Below are positions 51,575 through 60,176 of a stretch of DNA of 64,000 bases, piece by piece. Below the pieces are notes generated by a model. That model saw nothing but the letters and a program-made list of their open reading frames with translations. It did not search any database and was not told where the DNA came from. Location of the stretch: contig NZ_WNXQ01000003.1 in the NCBI RefSeq assembly GCF_009789075.1, positions 248,001 to 312,000 of the forward strand. Direction: 5' to 3'. How positions within the stretch are numbered: the first letter of the stretch is position 1; each line of letters starts with the position of its first letter. The stretch comes from Pseudooceanicola pacificus (lineage in GTDB: Bacteria > Pseudomonadota > Alphaproteobacteria > Rhodobacterales > Rhodobacteraceae). The translations under genes were made by a program, and so were the position numbers.

Positions 51575-51958
51575 ATGTCGGACACAGAGCGGAACAAGGC
51601 GCGGGTGATCGCCTTTTACGACATGATGTTCAACGACTGCCGCCCGCGCGAGGCCGTGGCCGCCTATGTCGGGGACAGCTACATCCAGCACAATCCGCAT
51701 GTCGAAACCGGACCGCAGGGGTTCATCGAGTATTTCGAGCGGATGGCGCGCGACTATCCGGGCAAACGTGTCGAGATCAAGCGCGCGGTGGCCGAGGGCG
51801 ATCTGGTTGTCCTGCACTGCCACCAGATCTGGCCCGGCAGCGACGATTATGCCGGAATGGATATCTTTCGCCTGGATGAGGCCGGGCGGATCGTCGAACA
51901 CTGGGATGTGCTGCAGGTCATGCCGGCGGACAGCCGCAATGCCAACGGCATGTTCTGA
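51575..51958 (+). CDS. SnoaL/NTF2-like fold protein
   Basis: 127 residues from the ATG at 51575, preceded by GGGGGAGGG. One NTF2-like cone fold: [100 protein letters not shown]. The IQHNPHV and [11 protein letters not shown] motifs are those of the SnoaL/ester-cyclase-like group. Members include polyketide cyclases and enzymes of unknown role. Position beside the acyl-CoA synthetase suggests the same pathway, which is unproven. Confidence 0.85.
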   Translation: MSDTERNKARVIAFYDMMFNDCRPREAVAAYVGDSYIQHNPHVETGPQGFIEYFERMARDYPGKRVEIKRAVAEGDLVVLHCHQIWPGSDDYAGMDIFRLDEAGRIVEHWDVLQVMPADSRNANGMF

Positions 51959-51988
51959 CGCGCGGTCGCGGAGGGGAAAGGGGGGCTC

Positions 51989-52062
51989 TGGAGCGGGTAG
52001 CGGGAATCGAACCCGCACGACTAGCTTGGAAGGCTAGGGCGCTACCATTACACCATACCCGC
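51989..52062 (-). tRNA. tRNA-Gly (TCC anticodon), CCA encoded
   Basis: 74-nt cloverleaf on the minus strand: GCGGGTA acceptor pairing with TACCCGC, D arm GGTGTAATGGTAGC, anticodon stem CTAGC/GCTAG around CTTCCAA (TCC), T arm GCGGG-TTCGATT-CCCGC, discriminator T and encoded CCA. Confidence 0.97.
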
Positions 52063-52099
52063 CCGAGTGCTCAGGGCATATGCGAAGCCCCGGTGGCGG

Positions 52100-53338
52100 T
52101 CAAGTGGATGCCCCGGCTTTCGCGATGTTCAACGCCATGTTCACCGCCAGCGCCATATCCTGCACGCTGACCCATTCCAGCGGCCCGTGGATCTCTTGCA
52201 TCCCGGTAAAGACATTTGGCGTGGGCACCCCCATCTCGGTCAGGCGCGAGCCGTCGGTGCCGCCGCGGATCGCGACGGAGTTCGGCTCCAGCCCCAGCTC
52301 GCGGCAGGCCGAGCGGGCGAGCTCCACCGGGGTCATGTCGTCTTCCAGCCAGTAGCGCATGTTGCGGTACTGGGGCGCGATCGTGCAGTCGATCCGCGCC
52401 TGCGGCTCGCCCGCCGCCACGACGGCGCAGACCCGTTCCAGCAGCGCGCCCTTGGCCGCCAGCCCGTCGCGTTCGAAATCGCGCAGGATGAAACGGATCT
52501 CGGCCTCGGCGGCGCTGCCGCGCATGTCGGTGACATGGATGAAGCCCTCGCGTCCCTCGGTGGTTTCTGGGGTCAAGGTCTGCTGGGGCAGGGTGTCGAT
52601 CACCTTGGCGGCCAGATGCAGGGCGTTGACCAGCTTGCCCTTGGCCCAGCCCGGATGGGCCGCGACGCCGGTGATCCTGACCACCGCGCCATCGGCCGAG
52701 AAGCTTTCGTATTCGATTTCGCCCGGTTTCGAACCGTCGAAGGTATAGGCGAAGTCGGCGCCGAAATCCTTGGGCAGGCGGGGGTCGACGCCGCGGCCGA
52801 TTTCCTCGTCCGGGGTAAAGGCGATGCGGATCGGCCCGTGCGGGATGTCGGGATTGGCCAGCAGGTGGCGGGCCGCCGTCATGATGATCGCCACGCCCGC
52901 CTTGTCGTCGGCGCCCAGCAGGGTGGTGCCGCTGGCGGTGATGATGTCCTCGCCCAGCTTCTCGCCCAGATAGGGCGAGGTCTCGGGCGACAGTCTCAGC
53001 TCGGGCGCGTCGGCAAAGGTGATGTCGCCGCCGTTGTAGCTGCGGTGCACCACCGGCTTGACCCCGGTGGCATTGTAGGCGGGCGCTGTGTCGACATGGG
53101 CCAGCATGCCGATGGTCGGGCCCTCGGCGGTGCCGGGCAGGGTGGCCAGCACGACGCCATAGTCGGTGATCCGCACGTCCGAGGCGCCGATCTCGGTCAG
53201 TTCGCTTTCCAGCATCCGCAGTAGGTCATACTGGATCTCGGTGCTGGGCGAGGTCGGGCTGTCGGGATCGCTCTGCGTGTCGACGGCGCAATAGCGCACC
53301 AGCCGCTGTTCCAATTCGGTGTCGAAATCGCTGCGCAT
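52100..53338 (-). CDS. pepT: Peptidase T (tripeptide aminopeptidase)
   Basis: 412 residues of M20B peptidase. Metal ligands: GMLAHVDTAPAYNATG (His, Asp), TLLGADDKAGVAIIMTAARH (bridging Asp), FTPDEEIGRGVD (catalytic Glu), with later ligands in YTFDGSKPGEIEYESF and the C-terminal PNVFTGMQEIHGPLEWV. It removes N-terminal residues from tripeptides in the cytoplasm. It starts 148 bp from the dctM stop, with a strong hairpin between. Confidence 0.95.
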   Translation of the reverse strand: MRSDFDTELEQRLVRYCAVDTQSDPDSPTSPSTEIQYDLLRMLESELTEIGASDVRITDYGVVLATLPGTAEGPTIGMLAHVDTAPAYNATGVKPVVHRSYNGGDITFADAPELRLSPETSPYLGEKLGEDIITASGTTLLGADDKAGVAIIMTAARHLLANPDIPHGPIRIAFTPDEEIGRGVDPRLPKDFGADFAYTFDGSKPGEIEYESFSADGAVVRITGVAAHPGWAKGKLVNALHLAAKVIDTLPQQTLTPETTEGREGFIHVTDMRGSAAEAEIRFILRDFERDGLAAKGALLERVCAVVAAGEPQARIDCTIAPQYRNMRYWLEDDMTPVELARSACRELGLEPNSVAIRGGTDGSRLTEMGVPTPNVFTGMQEIHGPLEWVSVQDMALAVNMALNIAKAGAST

Positions 53339-53434
53339 CGGGGCCTCCGTTCGGTTTGACCGGATCTGTCTGCCGCGCGGGCCGGGCTGTCAAGAGCCGG
53401 GCAGGGGCCGGGCCGGGCAGGGGCCCTGACATGA

Positions 53435-53460
53435 ACACGGCGCCCCGGGGGGCGCCGTGT
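53435..53460 (-). terminator. Perfect palindromic hairpin after dctM
   Basis: ACACGGCGCCCC-GG-GGGGCGCCGTGT, a perfect 12-bp inverted repeat 26 bases past the dctM stop and upstream of pepT. There is no T run on the minus strand, so it may act mainly as an mRNA 3'-end stabiliser. Confidence 0.7.
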
Positions 53461-53486
53461 CAGAACTCATCGGGTGTGCGGCCCCG

Positions 53487-54797
53487 TCAGTCCATCATCA
53501 GCGAGGGCAGCCAGAGCGACAGGCCCTGATTGTAGATCAACGCCCACATGATGAAGAATTCGCAGACCAGGAACCAGCCGACACCCTTGAAGATCGTGGC
53601 CAGGGGCACGGCGTCGCCCACCACGTTCTTCACGATGTACACGTTTAGCCCGACAGGGGGCGTAAGCAGGCCGATCTCGATCATCTTGACCACGATCACG
53701 CCGATCCAGATCAGGTTCACGTCCAGCGCCTCGAAGGCGGGCAGGAAAACCGGCAGCGTCAGCAGCATCACGCCCAGCGGGTCCAGGAACATGCCGAGGA
53801 TCAGGTAGATCACGGCCAGGGCGATCACCAGTTCGATTTCGCCCAGGTTCATGTCCGACACCAGGTTGGCGATATAGGTCGGCACCCCGGCCAGCGCCAG
53901 GAACCGGGTCAGCAGCACCGCGCCGATGGCCAGGAAGAACAGCGACGAGGTGGTCCGCAGCGCGTCCATCACCGATTCCTTGATCACCTCGAAGGTGGCG
54001 CGCCCCTGTGCCAGCCCGATGACCAGGGCGAAGAGGGCGCCTAGCGCGCCGGCCTCGGTCGGGGTGGCGATACCGGCGTAGATCGACCCGATGACACCAA
54101 GGACCAGCAGCGGCAGGGGCCAGACGTCGCGCAGCACAATCATCCGGTCGCGCCAGGTCACGGTCATCTGCACCCGGGGCGCCAGCTCGGGCCAGATCGT
54201 GCAGCGGCCGACGATCATGATCGTATAGGCGCCCGCGGTCAGAAGCCCGGGGATCAGGCCCGCCATCAGCAGGCGGCCCACCGATTGTTCGGTGAAGAAG
54301 CCGTAGATGACGAAGGCGATCGAGGGCGGGATCAGCGCGCCCAGCGTGCCCGACGCGGCCACCGTGCCCGTGGCCAGCGACTTGTCATAGCCGTATTTCA
54401 GCATCTCGGGGATGGCGAGGCGGCCAACCGCGGCCGAGGTCGCGACCGACGACCCCGAGGCCGCGGCAAAGCCCGCCGCGGTGAAGTTCGTCGCCACCGC
54501 CAGCCCGCCCGGCAATCCGTTCAGCCAGACCCGCGCCGCGGCGTAGAGGCTGGAGGTCAGCCCGGTCTTGTAGGCGATGGCGCCCATCAGCAGGAACATC
54601 GGAATGGCCGACAGTTCCCAGCTGGAGGCGAATTCATGCGGCAGCGAACCGACCATCGCGAAGGCCGCGCGCTCGTTGCGCACGATGATGATCCCGACCA
54701 GCGAGACCGAACCGAGCGCAAAGGCGATTGGCACCCGCGCGGCGAGCAGCACGAGGATCGCACCGACGCCCATGAAGCCGATAGTAAGAGAGTCCAT
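53487..54797 (-). CDS. dctM: TRAP transporter large permease subunit DctM
   Basis: 436 residues from the ATG at 54797. About twelve hydrophobic segments; conserved DctM blocks are IPMFLLMGAIAYKTGLTSSL, AASGSSVATSAAVGRLAIPE, AASGTLGALIPPSIAFVIYG, TPTEAGALGALFALV and VGLNVYIVKNVVGDAVPLAT. With DctQ it forms the Na+-driven channel that takes substrate from the periplasmic binding protein. It follows dctQ by 67 bp in a dctP-dctQ-dctM run; the extra binding-protein gene lies further upstream. Confidence 0.93.
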   Translation of the reverse strand: MDSLTIGFMGVGAILVLLAARVPIAFALGSVSLVGIIIVRNERAAFAMVGSLPHEFASSWELSAIPMFLLMGAIAYKTGLTSSLYAAARVWLNGLPGGLAVATNFTAAGFAAASGSSVATSAAVGRLAIPEMLKYGYDKSLATGTVAASGTLGALIPPSIAFVIYGFFTEQSVGRLLMAGLIPGLLTAGAYTIMIVGRCTIWPELAPRVQMTVTWRDRMIVLRDVWPLPLLVLGVIGSIYAGIATPTEAGALGALFALVIGLAQGRATFEVIKESVMDALRTTSSLFFLAIGAVLLTRFLALAGVPTYIANLVSDMNLGEIELVIALAVIYLILGMFLDPLGVMLLTLPVFLPAFEALDVNLIWIGVIVVKMIEIGLLTPPVGLNVYIVKNVVGDAVPLATIFKGVGWFLVCEFFIMWALIYNQGLSLWLPSLMMD

Positions 54798-54864
54798 CTT
54801 GTTTTTCCCTGTCCGTCGGGCGCTCTGGCGAGCGGACCCGCGACTTGTCAGTCTGGTTGTCGGG

Positions 54865-55494
54865 TCAGTCGGCCGAGCCGCCGCCCCTGCCCACGCCGAT
54901 GGCCCCGTCATCCGATTTCGGGGATCCCATGGCACGGTCCGCATCCGCGACAACCGTCTCGATCGCCGATTTCAGGCTGCGGTCCGGCAGGATGCGCTCG
55001 CCCTTCGACATGAAGACGAAGTTGTCGATGGCGTAGAGCGTCAGGTAGACCGTCGCGAGGAAGGTCCCCAGCGGGAAGAACCAGCGCGCGCCCCAGACCG
55101 GGATGTCGAAGGTGGCGGTTTCCCAGACTTCGCCGATCTCGGTCTGATGCAGGGCTTCCTCGAAGCCCTGAAAGCACAGGATCCCGGCATAGACGGCGCC
55201 CAGGACACAGCCGAACACCTTGACCCCGGCCAGCTTGCGCGGGGCGAGGTGCTGGGTGAACAGTTCGACCTCAAGGTGTTCGTGATCGCGGGTCACGGCC
55301 CCCAGGGGCAGCCAGACCAGGGCGACCATGTAATAGGCCGACACCAGCTCCAGGGTAGAGGGGATGGGTTTGTGAAGGATGTATTTCGCAGCAACGTCCA
55401 GCGAGACCTGGGTCATCATCAGCACGATGATGAGCCCCCCGATCATGGCGATGAAGCCGGAAATGCGACTGGCGACGGATTCGATCGCTCGCAT
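54865..55494 (-). CDS. dctQ: TRAP transporter small permease subunit DctQ
   Basis: 209 residues, four membrane helices (ISGFIAMIGGLIIVLMMTQV first), with the family block STLELVSAYYMVALVWLPLG and DHEHLEVELFTQHLAPRKLA. The C-terminus is acidic/Gly-rich (PKSDDGAIGVGRGGGSAD) and longer than usual. It pairs with DctM. A strong hairpin in the 70-bp gap to dctP would let the binding protein be made in excess. Confidence 0.9.
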   Translation of the reverse strand: MRAIESVASRISGFIAMIGGLIIVLMMTQVSLDVAAKYILHKPIPSTLELVSAYYMVALVWLPLGAVTRDHEHLEVELFTQHLAPRKLAGVKVFGCVLGAVYAGILCFQGFEEALHQTEIGEVWETATFDIPVWGARWFFPLGTFLATVYLTLYAIDNFVFMSKGERILPDRSLKSAIETVVADADRAMGSPKSDDGAIGVGRGGGSAD

Positions 55495-55522
55495 GGTCTT
55501 TGTCCTGTTCGATGAAGGGACC

Positions 55523-55555
55523 GGGGGCCGGCCTCGCCTGCGCGGACCGGCCCCC
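55523..55555 (-). promoter_or_regulatory. Hairpin between dctP and dctQ
   Basis: GGGGGCCGG and CCGGCCCCC form a perfect 9-bp stem with a 15-base loop, ten bases after the dctP stop. Without a T run it is more likely a partial terminator or processing/stabilising stem that raises binding-protein mRNA over permease mRNA. Confidence 0.65.
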
Positions 55556-55564
55556 CTGTAAGCA

Positions 55565-56668
55565 TCAGATCTTCGAGAAGATCTCGTCGTTCAGAGCCTT
55601 TTCATAGGCTGCCTTGTCGTTGCCCACCTTGGCCACGATGCCCGTCCACTTGTCGACCAGGCCCATGAAAGTGGTCACGACCTCTTCGGCGTCGTCGATG
55701 CCGTCGGCCTTGCCGGCCTCGATGGTTTCCTGAACGGTCAGGCTCTGCTGTTCCTTCCATGCGTCCTTGAACGCCTGGTCGGATTCCTCGACCGTGCCGC
55801 CGTTTGCGGCCAGCCATTCCATCGCCGTCTCGTTGTCGCTGACATAGGCCCACATGATCTCGGCCACGTTATGCGCCATGTTGTCCCGGAACGCGGCCCG
55901 CTCTTCGTCGGTCAGGTCGTTCCAGACGTCCAGGTTGACGGCAAAGTTCATCGTGCCGAAATACGACCCCACCGCGTTGGACCAGACGCCCTTGGCAAAG
56001 TCCTTGAGGTTGTAGGTGTTCAGCCAGGCGGTCGCGCCGACGACGCAGTCGATCTGGCCGCGCTGCATGGCCTCGTACATTTCGGCCGTGGTGATCGAAA
56101 CGGGCGATGCCCCGATGGCCAGCATCGACCGGCCCACGCCCGAGGTGGCGCGGATCTTGCGGCCCTGCAGATCGGCCAGGCCCTTGATCGGTTCCTTGCA
56201 GATCACGTGATAGGCGCCGGTGGCCGACCAGGACAGGCCGATCACGTTGTTCCTTTCGCGCTCGGCGATACAGTCGGGGCAATGCAGCAGCTGCATCTCG
56301 TTCATGGCGGCGGCCATGACCTTGGGGTCATCCCCAATGGCGATCATCGACGAAAGCAGGGACGACACCGGCAGCGAGGATTTCACGTAGATGTCGACAA
56401 CGCTGGCGGCATCGAGGATCCCGCTTTTCACGTTGCCCAGCAGTTCCTTGGGCCCGCCCATGGCGCCACCGGTGAAGGTCTCGAAGGTGAGCTCGCCCTT
56501 GGTCTGCTCGGTGATGCGTTTCATCGTCGGAACGACGCCGTTCACATAGGTCGTGTGGGTCGGCGAGGTGTAGCTGCCATAGGTCAGTTCGATGGCCGAG
56601 GCCCCGGTGGCGGCAAATGCAGTGGTTGTCGCAATGGCAAGTGCCAGCGGCGTGATGCGAGACTTCAT
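55565..56668 (-). CDS. dctP: TRAP transporter substrate-binding protein DctP (copy 1)
   Basis: 367 residues from the ATG at 56668 (GGGAGG site). Sec signal peptide (ITPLALAIATTTAFAATGAS), then the DctP fold: ELTYGSYTSPTHTTYVNGVV, FTGGAMGGPKELLGNVKSGI, KIRATSGVGRSMLAIGASPV (Arg of the carboxylate clamp), and TTAEMYEAMQRGQIDCVVGA. A CPDC motif sits in QLLHCPDCIAERERN, likely a periplasmic disulfide. It binds an organic acid or similar ligand. Copy 2 upstream has the same length and shares most motifs, so the two arose by duplication. It leads dctQ and dctM. Confidence 0.92.
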   Translation of the reverse strand: MKSRITPLALAIATTTAFAATGASAIELTYGSYTSPTHTTYVNGVVPTMKRITEQTKGELTFETFTGGAMGGPKELLGNVKSGILDAASVVDIYVKSSLPVSSLLSSMIAIGDDPKVMAAAMNEMQLLHCPDCIAERERNNVIGLSWSATGAYHVICKEPIKGLADLQGRKIRATSGVGRSMLAIGASPVSITTAEMYEAMQRGQIDCVVGATAWLNTYNLKDFAKGVWSNAVGSYFGTMNFAVNLDVWNDLTDEERAAFRDNMAHNVAEIMWAYVSDNETAMEWLAANGGTVEESDQAFKDAWKEQQSLTVQETIEAGKADGIDDAEEVVTTFMGLVDKWTGIVAKVGNDKAAYEKALNDEIFSKI

Positions 56669-56772
56669 CAGTTTCCTCCCTTGGAAGTCGTATGTGGCGA
56701 GAGCCCTTTGGCCGCTTCTGTCGGCGGCGCGGTGGCTCCAAGGCTCCATCTCCTTGAAACCTTAACGCCGAG

Positions 56773-56800
56773 ACTATGATTTGACCTGCCGGTAAGCAAG
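56773..56800 (-). promoter_or_regulatory. Candidate promoter of dctP copy 1
   Basis: On the minus strand CTTGCT, 16 bases, CATAGT, ending about 105 bp before the start codon. The other dctP has CTTGCC-N16-CATAGC at nearly the same distance (58088-58115). The match to the CTTGAC/CTATAT alphaproteobacterial consensus is partial. Confidence 0.35.
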
Positions 56801-56885
56801 AGATTTCATGAAGCATCCCATGCCTGTGATTCCGGCCTGGCAGGCCAGTGCGGACGGGCGGCAGCGCCCGCCCGCCGGCGCCCTG

Positions 56886-57989
56886 TCAGAGCTTGTCGAA
56901 GATCTCGCGATCCAGCGCCGCCTTGAACGCTTCCTTGTCGTTGCCGATCTCGGCCACGATATCGGTCCATTTGTCGACCAGCCCGTGGAAGGTGTCGATC
57001 AGCTCTTCGGCATTGTCGATGCCCTGGTCCTTGCCGGACTGGATGGTGAAGGCGTATTCTTCCTTCCGGGCGGTTTCGACCGCGTCCACAAAGGCCTGAT
57101 CGGCATGCAGAACCTCGCCGCCAAGCGCCTTCAGATCGCGGATGCCGGTCTCGTGGTCGTCGTCATAGGCAAACAGGGTATCGACCACGGATTGCGAGAT
57201 ATTGCTGCGGATCGCGGCCCGCTGGCTGTCGCTCAGATCGCCCCAGACATCCAGGTTGACCGCAAACAGCATGGTCCCGAAATACGACCCAAGGCTGTCC
57301 TCGACGATGTAGCGGGAAAAGTCCTTGAGGTTGTAGGTGGTCAGCCAGGCCGCGGCCCCGGCCACGCAGTCGACCTGTCCGCGCTGCATCGCCTCGTACA
57401 TCTCGGCGGTGGTGATGGACACGGCCGTGGCCCCCATCGACTGCATTGCCCGGCCCATGCCGGATGTCGCGCGGATCTTCAGGCCCTTGAGCTCGTCCAG
57501 CGTGTTGATCGGCTCCTTGCAGATCAGGTGATAGGTCCCTGTCGCCGTCCAGCCCAGGCCGATCACATTGGCCTTGGTGCGGTCTTCCTCGCAGCTGGGA
57601 CAGTGCAGCAGCTGCATCTCGTTCATCGCCGCCGACATCACCTTGGGGTTCTTGCCCAGGATCAGCATCGAGGACATCAGCGCCGAATGCGGCAGCTGCG
57701 CCTTGACGTAGATGTCCACGACGCTGGTGGTGTCGATGATCCCGCTGCCGGCATTGCCCAGCAGTTCCTTAGGCCCGCCCATCGAACCGCCGGTAAAGGC
57801 CTCGAAGGTGATTTCCCCGTTGGTGTCGCGCGTGATGCGGTCCAGCAGCGGCCCGGTCCCGGTCCGGAATGTCGTTTGGGTGGGTGAGGTATAGGTGCCG
57901 TAGGTCAGTTCCAGCGCCCGGGATGGCCCGGCCGCAACACCCAATAGCGAAAGGGCAGCGCCCAAGAGCGCGGCTGTATGGTATTTCAT
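56886..57989 (-). CDS. TRAP transporter substrate-binding protein DctP (copy 2)
   Basis: 367 residues from the ATG at 57989 (AAGGAGG site). Sec signal peptide (HTAALLGAALSLLGVAAGPS), then the same DctP fold as copy 1: ELTYGTYTSPTQTTFRTG, FTGGSMGGPKELLGNAGSGI, QLLHCPSCEEDRTKANVIGL with the same Cys pair, KIRATSGMGRAMQSMGATAV and TTAEMYEAMQRGQVDCVAGA. Residues that differ near the ligand site (RSMLAIGAS versus RAMQSMGAT) suggest a different but related ligand. It is separated from copy 1 by 217 bp with its own candidate promoter and may feed the same DctQM permease. Confidence 0.92.
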   Translation of the reverse strand: MKYHTAALLGAALSLLGVAAGPSRALELTYGTYTSPTQTTFRTGTGPLLDRITRDTNGEITFEAFTGGSMGGPKELLGNAGSGIIDTTSVVDIYVKAQLPHSALMSSMLILGKNPKVMSAAMNEMQLLHCPSCEEDRTKANVIGLGWTATGTYHLICKEPINTLDELKGLKIRATSGMGRAMQSMGATAVSITTAEMYEAMQRGQVDCVAGAAAWLTTYNLKDFSRYIVEDSLGSYFGTMLFAVNLDVWGDLSDSQRAAIRSNISQSVVDTLFAYDDDHETGIRDLKALGGEVLHADQAFVDAVETARKEEYAFTIQSGKDQGIDNAEELIDTFHGLVDKWTDIVAEIGNDKEAFKAALDREIFDKL

Positions 57990-58323
57990 CTTGTCCTCCT
58001 TCGGCTCCCTCCCGGAGCCGACATTGCAGCGCAAAAGGCGCCGCAACTCCCTGAAAACTCCGCTTTGTGCGGATGTTGTCATGAAAGGCTATGACGGCCC
58101 CCGGAGTCTGGCAAGCGATTCCACGGAGAAAGGGTATGCCATTTTACATACGGGTCGGAGCGCCCCCGCGCGGCCCTGCTGCACACAGGATGACAAAATG
58201 GGTGGTGCAGGCATTTCCCTTCTGGCAAGGTGGATTTCAGGGCATTAAGGTTTTCCTTGATTGATCCATAATATGGCCGGAATTGGCCGCTACCCCTGTC
58301 GCGTGAGCAGAGCGACCGAGTGA
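57990..58323. other. 334-bp divergent intergenic region
   Basis: It separates dctP copy 2 (minus) from the H-type lectin-like gene (plus). A candidate dctP promoter is at 58088-58115 (minus). The AT-rich patch 58245-58275 with CCATAATATGG may hold the plus-strand promoter. An open frame of ~55 codons from 58081 lacks a ribosome-binding site and is not called. Confidence 0.45.
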
Positions 58324-58674
58324 ATGAAAAGACTGAGAAATCACTGGATCGGTGTGGATCAGGGTGAAAACATCCTGTTCTCCGATTTCGAGGATGGCGG
58401 CCAGATGTGGACCGGCATTGGCCCGCGTGAGCGGCGCCAACGCGTCAAGTTCTCGGAATCCTTCCGCGCCCCGCCGTCCGTGCATTGCTCGCTGTCGATG
58501 TGGGACATGGACAGCGGCACCAATCTGCGTGCCGATGTGACCGCCGAAAAGATCGCCGATGACGGGTTCGACCTGGTGTTCAAGACCTGGGGCGACTCGC
58601 GTATCGCGCGTGCCCGCGTCCGGTGGATGGCCATCGGCGAGCTGCGCCACGCCGACGAATGGGATCTCTACTGA
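58324..58674 (+). CDS. Small H-type lectin-domain protein
   Basis: 116 residues. The pattern RRQRVKFSESFRAPPSVHCS, LSMWDMDSGTNLRADVTAEK, IADDGFDLVFKTWGDSRIAR, ARVRWMAIGE matches the H-type lectin fold (F-x(n)-PPxVxxxLS, D-x-D-x(n)-N-x-R, GFxxxxxTWxDTxI, WxA). Known H-type lectins (Helix pomatia agglutinin, discoidins) bind GalNAc as trimers; bacterial single-domain forms are uncharacterised. No signal peptide is seen, so it is cytoplasmic or uses another exit. It overlaps the 3' end of the converging monooxygenase-like gene by seven bases. Confidence 0.78.
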   Translation: MKRLRNHWIGVDQGENILFSDFEDGGQMWTGIGPRERRQRVKFSESFRAPPSVHCSLSMWDMDSGTNLRADVTAEKIADDGFDLVFKTWGDSRIARARVRWMAIGELRHADEWDLY

Positions 58675-59066
58675 TCAGCCGTGGGCAGGGGCCAGCCGGG
58701 CCGTGCCCGCGCCAGCGCCTCGTCCGGCGGTTCGGGCCAGTCCGGCGTCACGGTCGCGCCGTCCACCCGCACCTCGGCTGCCACATTGTCCAGAACGACA
58801 GGCACATCGAACAGCGTCAGCACCGGGCGCGCGCCGAACCGCCCCTGCATCCAGTCCGCCCAGCCACCATCGAACCAGGCCAGCGCATCCTCGCGCGTGG
58901 CGAATTCGTAGACCCCGCCGCCGCCCTGTTCGGAATTCAGGTAATACTTGCGCCGCAGCCCCGGAACCGCCCGAAAGAACCGGGCCGACACCAGCGATTG
59001 CGCCGCCACCGCGTCATGGTCGCGTTTGGGGCCGGACAGAGGGATCTGCACCAGCGCCAGGATCAT
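58668..59066 (-). CDS. YdhR-like putative mono-oxygenase (ABM-fold)
   Basis: 132 residues. A dimeric alpha-beta-barrel fold is suggested by [60 protein letters not shown] and [24 protein letters not shown] plus GGVYEF is the YdhR pattern. No cofactor motif is expected in this family and the substrate is unknown. The tail (from [14 protein letters not shown]) is longer than in E. coli YdhR. The gene starts four bases inside the prs stop region (ATGA-type overlap), so it is co-translated with prs. Confidence 0.75.
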   Translation of the reverse strand: MILALVQIPLSGPKRDHDAVAAQSLVSARFFRAVPGLRRKYYLNSEQGGGGVYEFATREDALAWFDGGWADWMQGRFGARPVLTLFDVPVVLDNVAAEVRVDGATVTPDWPEPPDEALARARPGWPLPTADQ

Positions 59067-60079
59067 CGCTTGAAGTAGCCCTCGTAGATCGGCTCCAGCG
59101 TCTCGGTCTCGAACAGGGACGACACCGACGTGCCGTTCCAGATGTTCAGGATCGCCTGGGCGAACATCGGCGCGGTCGGCACGATGCGGATGTTGGTTGC
59201 GGCCTTCACCGGATCGGTGGCCTCGATCGAGTCGGTGATCACCAGCGTCTTCATCACCGATTTGGTGATCCGCTCGACCGCCGGGCCCGACAGCACGCCA
59301 TGCGAGATATAGGAATGCACCTCGGTCGCGCCGTTTTCGATCAGCACCTCGGCCGCCTTGCAGAGCGTGCCGGCTGTGTCGCAGATGTCGTCCACGATGA
59401 TGCAGGTCTTGCCCGAGACATCGCCGATCACGGTCATCTCGGCCACTTCGCCCGGCTTCTCGCGCCGCTTGTCGACAATCGCGAGCGGCGCGTTGATCCG
59501 CTTGGCCAGTTCGCGCGCCCGCGCCACGCCGCCCACGTCGGGCGAGACGATCATCAGGTCGTCCATCCGCTCGGCGAACTGCTCGCGGATATCCAGCGCA
59601 AAGATCGGGCTGGCATAGAGGTTGTCCACCGGGATGTCGAAAAAGCCCTGAATCTGCGCCGCGTGCAGATCCATCGTCAGGACCCGGGCGATGCCGGCCT
59701 CGACCAGCATGTTGGCCACCAGCTTGGCGCTGATCGGGGTCCGCGCCTTGGTCCGCCGGTCCTGCCGGGCATAGCCGAAATAGGGGATCACCGCCGTGAC
59801 CCGCTGGGCCGAGGAGCGCCGCAGCCCGTCGGCCATGATCAGCAGCTCCATCAGGTTGTCATTCGCGGGGTTCGAGGTGCTCTGGATGATGAACATGTCC
59901 TCGCCGCGGACATTCTCGAACACTTCGACGAAGATTTCCCCGTCGTTGAACCGTTCGACCCGCGCGTCGACCAGCCCGACGTTCATGCCGCGATGCATGG
60001 ACATCCTGCGCGCAATGGCCGAGGCGAGCGGCAGGTTGGAATTCCCGGCGATAAGCTTGGGTTCGACGATCGTGGCCAT
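59063..60079 (-). CDS. prs: Ribose-phosphate pyrophosphokinase
   Basis: 338 residues from the ATG at 60079 (GGAGG site). Class I PRPP synthase features: [60 protein letters not shown] (ATP flexible loop), [20 protein letters not shown], and the PRPP-binding loop [13 protein letters not shown]. It makes PRPP for nucleotide, His and Trp synthesis. About 20 residues longer than E. coli Prs, as usual in alphaproteobacteria. The downstream YdhR-like gene overlaps its stop. Confidence 0.96.
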   Translation of the reverse strand: MATIVEPKLIAGNSNLPLASAIARRMSMHRGMNVGLVDARVERFNDGEIFVEVFENVRGEDMFIIQSTSNPANDNLMELLIMADGLRRSSAQRVTAVIPYFGYARQDRRTKARTPISAKLVANMLVEAGIARVLTMDLHAAQIQGFFDIPVDNLYASPIFALDIREQFAERMDDLMIVSPDVGGVARARELAKRINAPLAIVDKRREKPGEVAEMTVIGDVSGKTCIIVDDICDTAGTLCKAAEVLIENGATEVHSYISHGVLSGPAVERITKSVMKTLVITDSIEATDPVKAATNIRIVPTAPMFAQAILNIWNGTSVSSLFETETLEPIYEGYFKR

Positions 60080-60176
60080 GCAGTGGCGCCTCCGACAGTG
60101 ACGGAATCGTGACGTTGACACCGCTTATCACCCCGATACGGTCTTGCAAACTCGCGAACCCAAGGGAATCCCGGTC

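Noticed and set aside
58081..58248. 55-codon plus-strand frame between dctP copy 2 and the lectin-like gene
   Set aside because: No ribosome-binding site, unlikely composition, and it overlaps the probable dctP promoter.
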